NCBI GenBank assembly: GCA_022712815.1
Contig: JAFLJW010000401.1
Coordinates: forward strand, 1-8,547
Reading direction: 5' to 3'
Source of the DNA: Pseudodesulfovibrio sp.
GTDB lineage: Bacteria; Desulfobacterota; Desulfovibrionia; Desulfovibrionales; Desulfovibrionaceae
Length of the DNA: 8,547 nt
The notes under the pieces are model-generated. The model was not told the DNA's origin and ran no database searches. It worked only from the letters and a program-made list of their open reading frames with translations. Positions 1 to 6,560 of the stretch are shown here, piece after piece; positions within the stretch are counted from its first letter, which is position 1; the number at the start of each line of letters is the position of its first letter. A program made the translations under genes and the position numbers.

Positions 1-1
1 A

Positions 2-652
2 CTGCCCATTGAGACTCTTGATCTTCCTGACACAGACCTGACCGGTGCCGAAGAACTAGTGACTTATTGCTCACGCGGCATGGAACCTTACCGGGGATTT
101 CCTCAATTTTACGAGGCATTGCCCGCCATTTTGGAAGAACGACCCAAATGCCACGTGCTCATCGTTGGCGAAGACCGCGTCTGTTACAGCGCCAGACTCC
201 CTGACGGTCAGACGTACAAGCAACAGATGCAGGAAAAGATCAAAGTGGACGAAAAGAGAGTTCACTTCACCGGTCCGCTCCCGTACGGGCAATACAAGCA
301 GGTACTCCAGGCTTCTTCCGCCCATGTCTACCTGACATGGCCGTTTGTGCTTTCATGGTCATTTCTTGAGGCCATGTCATGTGGTTGTCTGGTGATCGGC
401 TCCAACACGGAACCGGTACGCGAAGTGCTCCGCCACCGGGAAAACGGACTGCTGACAGATTTCCATTCCCCGAAAAAGATAGCTCAAACAACCATTTTTG
501 CCCTCAAACAACAGGCAAAACTCATCGACCTTCGCAAGAAGGCCAGAGAAACCATTCTGGACAAATATTGCCTGAGCAAATGTCTGCCGGTTCATCTCAA
601 CCTGCTGGCTCAGGCTGCCAAAGATGGCCCAAACCGGTTCAAACAATCTTAA
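2..652 (+). CDS. GT4-family glycosyltransferase, C-terminal part (5' end outside window)
   Basis: The frame is open from the first bases of the window, so the gene begins upstream. The GTG at 59 is an internal Val, not a start. The visible 216 residues are the C-terminal Rossmann half of a GT-B enzyme of the GT4 type, which transfers a sugar from an activated donor to a glycan or lipid acceptor on the cytoplasmic side. Visible marks are SRGMEPYRGF near residues 24-33, the HVLIVGEDR strand, VHFTGPLPYGQY, and the donor-binding segment SFLEAMSCGCLVIGS near 120-134 followed by EPVREVL. The second Glu of the family EX7E motif is present (LEAM), but the first position is Phe within PFVLSWSFLEAM. 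I recall PFVLSW-LEAM as a recognisable subgroup, so this is probably a natural variant. The acceptor is unknown. The isomerase gene follows after 21 nt, which suggests one transcript. Confidence 0.92.
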   Translation: MPIETLDLPDTDLTGAEELVTYCSRGMEPYRGFPQFYEALPAILEERPKCHVLIVGEDRVCYSARLPDGQTYKQQMQEKIKVDEKRVHFTGPLPYGQYKQVLQASSAHVYLTWPFVLSWSFLEAMSCGCLVIGSNTEPVREVLRHRENGLLTDFHSPKKIAQTTIFALKQQAKLIDLRKKARETILDKYCLSKCLPVHLNLLAQAAKDGPNRFKQS

Positions 653-673
653 CCAATCTGATAGGTATTGATC

Positions 674-1228
674 ATGAAAAAAATCTTGAACGCCATAGTC
701 TTATCCGCCATTTTCATCCTGCTGTCCGCTCTTCCCGGACAGACGGCTGATTTGGAAAACACCCTCTATCTCGATCTGGACTTCGGTCGCGTGGTCATTA
801 AAATGCGCCCGGATCTGGCCCCGGCCCATGTGGAGAGGATCAAGGAACTGGTGAGGCAGGGCTTTTATGACGGCCTCAAATTCCACAGAGTCATCCCGGA
901 TTTCATGGCCCAGACCGGCGATCCCACCGGCACCGGCAGAGGCGGTTCCGGGCGAAACATATTTGCCGAGTTCAGCAAAACTCCCTTTGAGTGCGGAACA
1001 GTCGGCATGGCCCGCGCTCAGGACGACCACAGCGCGGACAGTCAGTTCTTCATCTGTCTGGCCCCGGCCCCGTACCTCAACGGAAAATACACTGTCTGGG
1101 GGCAGGTGACCAAAGGTATGGAATTCGTGGACATGATCAAGAAAGGCCACGGCCGGGGCGGCATGGTTTCCAACCCGGACACTATCATCCGCATGCAAGT
1201 GGCAGCCGATGTAAAAAAAGACCAGTAA
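674..1228 (+). CDS. Exported cyclophilin-type peptidyl-prolyl cis-trans isomerase
   Basis: A 184-residue cyclophilin that catalyses cis-trans isomerisation of X-Pro bonds, probably in the periplasm. Residues 1-25 form a signal peptide: MKK, a hydrophobic core, then GQTA before DLENT. The cyclophilin core follows: FHRVIPDFMAQTGD at 70-83, containing the counterparts of the catalytic Arg (R72), Phe (F77) and Gln (Q80) of human CypA, then GMARA at 111-115, SQFFICL at 123-129 and LNGKYTVWGQV at 135-145. The position of the cyclosporin-contacting Trp of CypA is Tyr134, as is common in bacterial forms. I chose the ATG at 674 because AGGT lies 7 nt upstream and the signal peptide begins there; a TTG at 668 is too close to that site. 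Length is normal for PpiA/PpiB-type enzymes. It shares a strand and probably a transcript with the glycosyltransferase, though their functions need not be linked. Confidence 0.95.
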   Translation: MKKILNAIVLSAIFILLSALPGQTADLENTLYLDLDFGRVVIKMRPDLAPAHVERIKELVRQGFYDGLKFHRVIPDFMAQTGDPTGTGRGGSGRNIFAEFSKTPFECGTVGMARAQDDHSADSQFFICLAPAPYLNGKYTVWGQVTKGMEFVDMIKKGHGRGGMVSNPDTIIRMQVAADVKKDQ

Positions 1229-1243
1229 TATTCCGCAAAAGAT

Positions 1244-1287
1244 CAATAAAAGAGGCGCAACCTGAAAAGGTTGCGCCTCTTTTATTG
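1244..1287. terminator. Bidirectional rho-independent terminator
   Basis: A perfect 19-bp inverted repeat with a 6-nt loop (TGAAAA, 1263-1268). Its GC-rich core is GAGGCGCAACC / GGTTGCGCCTC. It is flanked by A-rich sequence on the left and TTTTATT on the right, so a U-rich tract follows the hairpin on either strand. It lies 15 nt after the isomerase stop and 1 nt beyond the stop codon of the convergent acyl-CoA ligase, so it can end both transcripts. Confidence 0.93.
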
Positions 1288-1288
1288 G

Positions 1289-3196
1289 CTAATTATTCAA
1301 ATAAATAAATCGCTTTATTTTCTGGGTCGGCGTTTTCTCAAACGGCTCGACCTGCTCGATGACCCTGTTCAAACGGGCAAAGGTGGACACTTTGGAATTC
1401 GTTTCCTTGCGAATACCATCCAGAAGCTCTTTTATTTTCTCACGCACCTCGGATTCAATCATCTCCTTCACGCCGAACTTCACGTCCAGAGACTCATAAT
1501 TCAGATGGATTCTGGCGACGACCTGATTGCCGCTCTCGAAAACCAGTGATTCAAGAACATAATCACAACTGTTGAGGATGGATTCGATCTCCTCTGGATA
1601 GATGTTCTCTCCGCTCGAACCGATGATCACATTCTTGAGCCTGCCCCGGATGAACAGATAGCCGTCCTCATCAATCATGCCGAGATCGCCAGTCAGCAAC
1701 CAACCGTCCTCGGTAAATGTGTCTCTGGTATCATTGGGGGCCTTGTAATACTTCTGCATGACGTTGGGGCCCTTGGCCAGAATCTCACCCTCGCCTGTCT
1801 TTAGATCCGGATCGGCTATCATGATCTCCACTCCGGGCAAGGCCGGGCCGATACCTCTGAGTCGCTGAAAACCGGGACGAGCCCCGGCCAGCAGAGGAGA
1901 TGTCTCGGTCATGCCGTAGCCAAGGGCGTAGGGAAATTGCGCATCGGACAAAAACAGCTCGACCTCCGGGGACAGAGCCGCCCCGCCGATACACATGCAG
2001 CGCAATTCACCACCAAAGGCCTCGATGAGCTTCTTGCCAGCGAGACGGGATATCATTTTTCTGGTCGGGCCGACCTTCATCAGGCCGACCAGAACTCCCT
2101 TGCGAGAGAGCTTGGGCTTGATCCGGGTCTTGTAAATTTTCTCAATAATGAGCGGCACCACGTTCATGACCGTGGGTTTGACGGTCTGCATGGCGGGCAG
2201 CAAGCTCCTCGGAGTCGGCGGTTTTTGCAGATAATGAACAGCACTACCGCACAAAACAGGGACAATAAGGCCCACTGTACATTCATATGTATGAGCCATG
2301 GGCAGGACTGACAAAAAGCGGTCGGTCTCAAATATCGGAATGGTCGCAACCCCGGAAATAGCATTGGAAACCAGATTGCCATGCGACAGGACAACTCCCT
2401 TGGAATGGCCTGTAGTGCCGGAGGTATAGAGGATGGCAGCGATGGAATCTTCCGTCAGTACGAACGTTTGTTTCTCACCCCTCTTGCGATCCATGAATTT
2501 TCTGGCGGCATCGCTGAGTTGACTGATCTTCCCGCTGGCCACATCGCTGAATTGGCCAAGCTTGTCACTGGCGACATCACCGTATTTGCCCAATTTATCA
2601 CTGGCAACATCGCTGAGGTGACCGAATTTGTCACTGGCGGCATCTCCGAGCTGGTCTAACTTATCGCTGGCGGCATCTCCGAACTGGCCCAACTTGTCAC
2701 CGGCCGCATCACTCAACTGGTCGAGCTTGTCGCTGGCCGCATCGGCGGCTTCCTGAAATTTGGTCCGAGCCTCCTCATGGCTCTCGATGGAAAGGTCGTC
2801 CATGAGCATGATCGTCTTGAGATTAGGGAAATTATCGCTTTCGACTTTATGCATGTATCGTCTGGAGGCAACCACCACCATGGCTTCGGAATGTCTGATA
2901 ATGTGATGCACTGCGCTGTAGTGAAATTCTTGCAGGATGGGAATGGCAATGGCACCCATGGACGTGATCGCAAAATAGGTCACAGCCCAGTTCGGCATGT
3001 TCTCGCCAATGAGCGCCACCTTGTCTCCGGGCTTGACGCCCGCTTCCTGAAACACGGTTCCAAGATCGCGCACTAGCTCAAGAAACCTGACATAGGATAT
3101 CGGCTCTCCTCCAACAAAACTCAACGCTGTCCGCTGCGGAAATTTCCCAACACTGGTCTCAAGCACATCTTTCAAAGTCTTAATCTGATCGCTCAC
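1289..3196 (-). CDS. Long-chain acyl-CoA synthetase (AMP-forming) with an inserted 11-residue repeat block
   Basis: A 635-residue AMP-forming ligase that activates a fatty acid with ATP and CoA to acyl-CoA, probably on the inner face of the membrane. The ATP loop YTSGTTGHSKG is at 257-267, YGMTET at 427-432, LTGDLG at 501-506, GRLKNVIIGSSGENIYPEEIE at about 518-538, and the C-terminal TPTQKIKR at 622-629 carries the probable adenylation Lys, K626. The start is GTG, 5 nt after a strong GGAGG; the nearby upstream ATG is out of frame. Typical family members are about 540-560 residues. The excess is explained by residues 141-239, nine 11-residue units placed just before the ATP loop, in a region where family members vary in length. 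All visible core motifs are intact, so the enzyme is probably active. Chain-length preference cannot be read. The gene stands alone on its strand, 280 nt beyond the kinase gene. Confidence 0.95.
   Translation of the reverse strand: MSDQIKTLKDVLETSVGKFPQRTALSFVGGEPISYVRFLELVRDLGTVFQEAGVKPGDKVALIGENMPNWAVTYFAITSMGAIAIPILQEFHYSAVHHIIRHSEAMVVVASRRYMHKVESDNFPNLKTIMLMDDLSIESHEEARTKFQEAADAASDKLDQLSDAAGDKLGQFGDAASDKLDQLGDAASDKFGHLSDVASDKLGKYGDVASDKLGQFSDVASGKISQLSDAARKFMDRKRGEKQTFVLTEDSIAAILYTSGTTGHSKGVVLSHGNLVSNAISGVATIPIFETDRFLSVLPMAHTYECTVGLIVPVLCGSAVHYLQKPPTPRSLLPAMQTVKPTVMNVVPLIIEKIYKTRIKPKLSRKGVLVGLMKVGPTRKMISRLAGKKLIEAFGGELRCMCIGGAALSPEVELFLSDAQFPYALGYGMTETSPLLAGARPGFQRLRGIGPALPGVEIMIADPDLKTGEGEILAKGPNVMQKYYKAPNDTRDTFTEDGWLLTGDLGMIDEDGYLFIRGRLKNVIIGSSGENIYPEEIESILNSCDYVLESLVFESGNQVVARIHLNYESLDVKFGVKEMIESEVREKIKELLDGIRKETNSKVSTFARLNRVIEQVEPFEKTPTQKIKRFIYLNN
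2513..2743 (-). repeat. 33-bp in-frame tandem repeat (seven units) in the acyl-CoA ligase gene
   Basis: Seven consecutive 33-bp units encode residues 152-228 of the ligase. The protein consensus is D-(A/V)-A-S-D-K-L-(G/D)-Q-(L/F)-(S/G), with no gaps in register. Weaker units flank them on each side (residues 141-151 and 229-239), making nine units and 99 residues. In DNA the units are clearly related but diverged, sharing a core like CTGGCGGCATC on the + strand. Ala, Leu and Leu/Phe at unit positions 3, 7 and 10 are spaced 4-3-4, which is the pattern of an amphipathic hendecad helix. Asp at 1 and 5 and Lys at 6 lie on the polar side. The reading frame is maintained throughout. Confidence 0.95.
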
Positions 3197-3238
3197 GCAG
3201 TCCTCCCATTTACTTGCGCAACCATATGGTGCTTCAAA

Positions 3239-3266
3239 CGAATATCATGTTACGGAAATGGGTCAA
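3239..3266 (-). promoter_or_regulatory. Possible sigma-70-type promoter of the acyl-CoA ligase gene
   Basis: On the minus strand, TTGACC (3266-3261) is followed 16 nt later by TATTCG (3244-3239), about 43 nt before the GTG start. The -35 box is good and the -10 box is poor, so this is only a candidate. The gap to the upstream kinase gene and its repeats makes a separate promoter here likely. Confidence 0.3.
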
Positions 3267-3368
3267 GTGTATCGAGCTGTTGAAAATCCCGCTTTTCAGG
3301 CTCTTTCAGGATTCAAATGTCAGGCGTGAGTGGAGAGACGGGACTGAAGCGTATTCTTGATATGTGAG

Positions 3369-3463
3369 GGTTTTGCTTTCTATTCGCAACGATGCACTCG
3401 GACCATCTCTCAGGCTGTTCAAAATGGTTTGGCTTTCCATCCACAACGACGCAATCGGACCAT
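3369..3463. repeat. Pair of imperfect 38-bp direct repeats
   Basis: The two copies are 3369-3406 and 3426-3463, offset by 57 bp and identical at 32 of 38 positions. Shared segments include CAACGA in the middle and TCGGACCAT at the end. Four of the six differences are transitions, which suggests an old duplication. The second copy partly overlaps the hairpin at 3411-3476. Confidence 0.85.
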
Positions 3464-3476
3464 TTTCAACAGCCTG
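3411..3476. repeat. 18-bp inverted repeat immediately after the kinase stop codon
   Basis: The left arm 3411-3428 (CAGGCTGTTCAAAATGGT) and the right arm 3459-3476 pair at 17 of 18 positions around a 30-nt loop. The right arm ends one base before the kinase stop codon, so the kinase mRNA would fold into this hairpin straight after translation ends. There is no U-tract after it on the minus strand, so it is not a standard intrinsic terminator. It could stabilise the 3' end or simply be part of the repeat element. Confidence 0.8.
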
Positions 3477-6401
3477 CTAGCGGTGAAGTAAAGATAAACG
3501 ACTAAGAACACTGATTAGATCGGCGAACTCCACTGGTTTTGCCACATAATCATTCATGCCCGCTGTAAGGAACTTTTCCCGGTCCCCTTTCATGGCATGT
3601 GCCGTCAAAGCTACTATGGGAATGAAAGACTTGTCACCAAGGGTCTTGTCGCTGCGTATGGTGCGAGTCGCACTGATGCCATCCATGCCGGGCATCTGAA
3701 TATCCATGAGGATAACGTCGAAATGGTTCCATCGCAAAAGGCCAATGGCCTCTTTGCCATCGGAAGCGGTGGTGACGGTGTGCCCAAGTTTTTCAAGATG
3801 CCTGAGCACGGACAGACGATTGACCCGTTCGTCTTCGGCCAAAAGAATACTCAGCGGATCGATACGAACCGACGGGACGATCTGCTCAGCCCGGCCACTC
3901 GGAATCGCCAATCCCACATCCATGTTGACGAAAAGATGAATGCTTGTACCAAACTCGGTGCTTTCCAGAAAAATCTCGCCATTCATGAGATCAACCAACC
4001 GCTTGACAATACCAAGCCCAAGACCGGTACCGCCATATTGGCGAGTGTATGAGCCATCGGCCTGAGAAAAGGCGTTGAACACCGACTGGACCATGTCGTC
4101 CGGGATACCTATGCCGGTATCGGTCACCATGATAAACAGTCGTGTTTCATGCCCCGACTCCTTGGAAAGAACCACCCAGGACTCAACAGTAACCTCACCT
4201 GACGGCGTGAACTTGACCGCATTGCCAACCAGATTGAACAGAATTTGCCGCACGCGTGCTTCGTCACCCATCAATACGGGAGGAAGGGTATCGTCGGTCT
4301 TCACAACCATGGATAATCCCTTTTCTGCGGCCTGCACCGTGAAGTTGTCCAGCACATCCTGTACAACTTGTCTGAAGTCAAACGGCTCACTCTCCAGGAG
4401 GAGCATTCCAGCCTCCATCTTGGAAAAATCAAGAACATCGTTGATCACCCGGAGCAGGCTGCGCCCAGAGGTCAAAGCTGTTTTAACATACTCATGCTGC
4501 TCTTCATCAAGCTCTGTCCCGCCCACCAGTTGCAGCATGCCGAACATACCGTTGAGTGGTGTCCTGATCTCGTGACTCATATTCGCCAGGAACTCACTTT
4601 TGGACCGACTGGATGATTCCGCCGCAACCTTGGCCGAGACCAGTTGTTGCTCGACCAGTTTGCGTTCTTCCTCGACCCGGATAGCCGATGAAATGATGCC
4701 AAAAAGCTTTTCATCGCTCTCCGTTGGGGCGAACGCACTACAAAACAAAACGCACAGGACACCGACCGGCTTTCTCTCCATCCTGACGATTTGCCCGACA
4801 TAGGTTTTTGCGCCCAGCAGTCTGACATTGGGGTCGGTCTCGAAAAAAGATGTCTGAGGCAGATTCTCCACAACATGAAGCCCGCTGCCTTTCCGCCCTA
4901 TGATATCATGAGATATTTGCCCTTTGGTGATGCAATCCGCATCAGACTTCCCCGCAATACTCCGGTCACCCGATTTTCCAAATTTCGACGGTCCGGAAAG
5001 ATAGTAGAAAGAAGCGCACCCTCCCAGAATATCTCCTACCAACTCTGTCAGGTCGGAAATATTCGAGTCGGCATCTACCCCAAAATTGAGCACGCATTCG
5101 TTGATACGAGCCAAACGATCTTCACCCTGCTTGCGCTCGGTGATATCCACCACAGTGATGAGGTCGTGGCGTTTATCCTGAATATACAAGGCACTGATGA
5201 ACAACTCGACATCGCGCACCAGACCGCTGGCCAACCTGTGACAGGTCACGACCTGACTCCGTCCCTGTTCAATTTCGATAAAGATGGCATTGGCTTTCGT
5301 CAACGGCTCGGCACTGATATCATAGACCGCCATGCCCAAAAGGTCACCGGCCAGGTATCCGTAATACATCTCCGCCGCCGGATTCACTTCAACGATTTCC
5401 AAAGTATTACTTTTGATGAGAAACTGGGGAAGCTGATTGTCGGTAAACATGGCCCGATGTCTCTCAACACTCTCCCACAGGGCTACCTGCGCCCTCTTCC
5501 GCACCCGCTTTTCTTCTCTGAGGGCTTTGCCCTGACGACTGACTTCCGAAGATGTGGCAAAGAGTTTGCGTCCAAGCCAGATGGTGACGGCAACGAGTAC
5601 GGCAAGCAGTCCCATTCCTCCCCAGAAATAAGAGGAACGCAATAACGAAGACATTCTGAGAACAGGGGTTAACCACTTCTTCAAACTGATGTAGTAAGCA
5701 GATTTCCCGTCCGCTTTAAGCTCACCAAATTGTTTATCAAGAAGTGAAAGAAAATTGCTATCAGCCAATTTGGAAGCGGCAAAACGAATACTTACCGGAT
5801 TGAAAAGTATGGGTGTTGTCTCAATGCCAAGTCCTTCCAGATGGCGCAAACCAAAAAGCCTGTTCGCGATACCCGCATCGACTGAACCATCCCCGACCGC
5901 CTTCAGAACATCCCCGTATGTTTCAAATTCCAAAAGCGTCAGTCCTATTCCAAGGCTGCCCGCAAGACTCTTGAACGCTTCGGCATGATGGTCGCCCCGA
6001 ACTATGCCGACACGCCGTCCACCAAGATCCTGCACATCCTCGACTTCTGCATCTGTGACATAGACCGCGCCCCAATCAGCGATAATTGAATTACCGGAAA
6101 AAACAAACTCATCCGTAAGGCCGTAATTGAAAGGCAGAGCGGCAAGGATATCAACCTTTCCATTGCGCAACCAATCCAAACATTCAAGCCTGGAACCGTG
6201 GATAAATGCCATCTGCCAGTTGTTTTTCTGGGCAATGGCCCGAAGGATATCTATGGAAAGTCCCTGACCGACACCATCGCCATCAAGGTATGAAATAGGG
6301 ATGTCTTCACTAAAGCCGATTTTGATCTGGCCTCCTGCATGCGCCAAGCCAGCCAAGGCAAAACAAGACAGAACGACAAGAAGTACAAAAAAGTGCTTCA
6401 C
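3477..6401 (-). CDS. Hybrid sensor histidine kinase with periplasmic SBP_bac_3-type sensor, PAS and GAF-like domains
   Basis: A 974-residue inner-membrane kinase, starting at GTG with GGAGGGG just upstream; the open frame reaches 6470, but those 23 codons precede the signal peptide. In order: signal peptide 1-22 (ending GLAHA); periplasmic solute-binding-like domain about 23-245; membrane helix about 258-281; basic linker; PAS about 315-424, ending VVDITERK; GAF-like about 428-577; HisKA with phospho-accepting His610 in MSHEIRTPLNGM; HATPase with N-box Asn727, G1 box DTGIGIP 761-767 and G2 box GGTGLGLG 790-797; and receiver about 850-974 with Asp900 (LMDIQMPGMDG), Thr933 and Lys955. All catalytic residues are present. 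The architecture resembles BvgS/EvgS, but there is no HPt domain and no response-regulator gene nearby, so phosphate must pass to proteins encoded elsewhere. The ligand is unknown: the Arg and Asp that amino-acid-binding relatives use are not evident. Confidence 0.95.
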   Translation of the reverse strand: MKHFFVLLVVLSCFALAGLAHAGGQIKIGFSEDIPISYLDGDGVGQGLSIDILRAIAQKNNWQMAFIHGSRLECLDWLRNGKVDILAALPFNYGLTDEFVFSGNSIIADWGAVYVTDAEVEDVQDLGGRRVGIVRGDHHAEAFKSLAGSLGIGLTLLEFETYGDVLKAVGDGSVDAGIANRLFGLRHLEGLGIETTPILFNPVSIRFAASKLADSNFLSLLDKQFGELKADGKSAYYISLKKWLTPVLRMSSLLRSSYFWGGMGLLAVLVAVTIWLGRKLFATSSEVSRQGKALREEKRVRKRAQVALWESVERHRAMFTDNQLPQFLIKSNTLEIVEVNPAAEMYYGYLAGDLLGMAVYDISAEPLTKANAIFIEIEQGRSQVVTCHRLASGLVRDVELFISALYIQDKRHDLITVVDITERKQGEDRLARINECVLNFGVDADSNISDLTELVGDILGGCASFYYLSGPSKFGKSGDRSIAGKSDADCITKGQISHDIIGRKGSGLHVVENLPQTSFFETDPNVRLLGAKTYVGQIVRMERKPVGVLCVLFCSAFAPTESDEKLFGIISSAIRVEEERKLVEQQLVSAKVAAESSSRSKSEFLANMSHEIRTPLNGMFGMLQLVGGTELDEEQHEYVKTALTSGRSLLRVINDVLDFSKMEAGMLLLESEPFDFRQVVQDVLDNFTVQAAEKGLSMVVKTDDTLPPVLMGDEARVRQILFNLVGNAVKFTPSGEVTVESWVVLSKESGHETRLFIMVTDTGIGIPDDMVQSVFNAFSQADGSYTRQYGGTGLGLGIVKRLVDLMNGEIFLESTEFGTSIHLFVNMDVGLAIPSGRAEQIVPSVRIDPLSILLAEDERVNRLSVLRHLEKLGHTVTTASDGKEAIGLLRWNHFDVILMDIQMPGMDGISATRTIRSDKTLGDKSFIPIVALTAHAMKGDREKFLTAGMNDYVAKPVEFADLISVLSRLSLLHR

Positions 6402-6481
6402 CAATCCCCTCCAAAAATATTTTTGAAACAGAATACTATGTAGCTGATTTTGCAAGATAACTGCAAACACAGTAAAAATCC

Positions 6482-6487
6482 ATTATA
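6482..6487 (-). promoter_or_regulatory. Possible -10 box upstream of the kinase gene
   Basis: A perfect TATAAT lies on the minus strand about 80 nt before the kinase GTG, inside the AT-rich 159-nt gap after the racemase gene. No good -35 hexamer is seen at the expected distance, so the promoter is tentative. If real, the kinase would be transcribed separately from the azl operon. Confidence 0.3.
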
Positions 6488-6560
6488 TAATAATGTTTCC
6501 CGAGCTGCATTAAAACCAGGCAATCAAATAGACCATGAATCTAATTGGAGGGAATACATT

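Larger units (their letters stand above)
3275..3476. repeat. Non-coding repeat cluster between the kinase and ligase genes; possible small mobile-element remnant
   Basis: This interval encodes nothing convincing. Its ends carry GCTGTTGAAAAT pointing inwards: 3276-3287 on the + strand and 3473-3462 on the - strand. A third, one-base-different copy (GCTGTTCAAAAT) lies inside at 3415-3425. The whole is therefore about 200 bp with roughly 12-bp terminal inverted repeats, like a MITE or a decayed insertion-sequence end. I see no clear target-site duplication and no transposase, so the mobile origin is inference. Confidence 0.5.

Noticed and set aside
701..1246. 181-codon open frame on the - strand
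   Set aside because: It is antisense to the cyclophilin gene, has low-complexity His/Gly-rich translation, and runs into the terminator.
2381..2659. Open frames on both strands across the 33-bp repeats, with repeated residues
   Set aside because: A repeat whose period is a multiple of three gives periodic translations in every frame. Only the ligase frame continues into conserved domains on both sides.
2513..2743. CRISPR-like regular repetition
   Set aside because: The repeats are directly contiguous with no spacers, are diverged, and lie in frame inside a coding gene.
4791..5645. 284-codon open frame on the + strand
   Set aside because: It lies wholly antisense to the PAS/GAF part of the kinase, whose domains are unmistakable, and its translation shows no recognisable domain. 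It is a shadow frame.
6402..6470. Upstream extension of the kinase to the GTG at 6470
   Set aside because: The strong GGAGGGG and the signal peptide begin at the GTG at 6401; the 23 extra residues would sit before a cleavable signal peptide.
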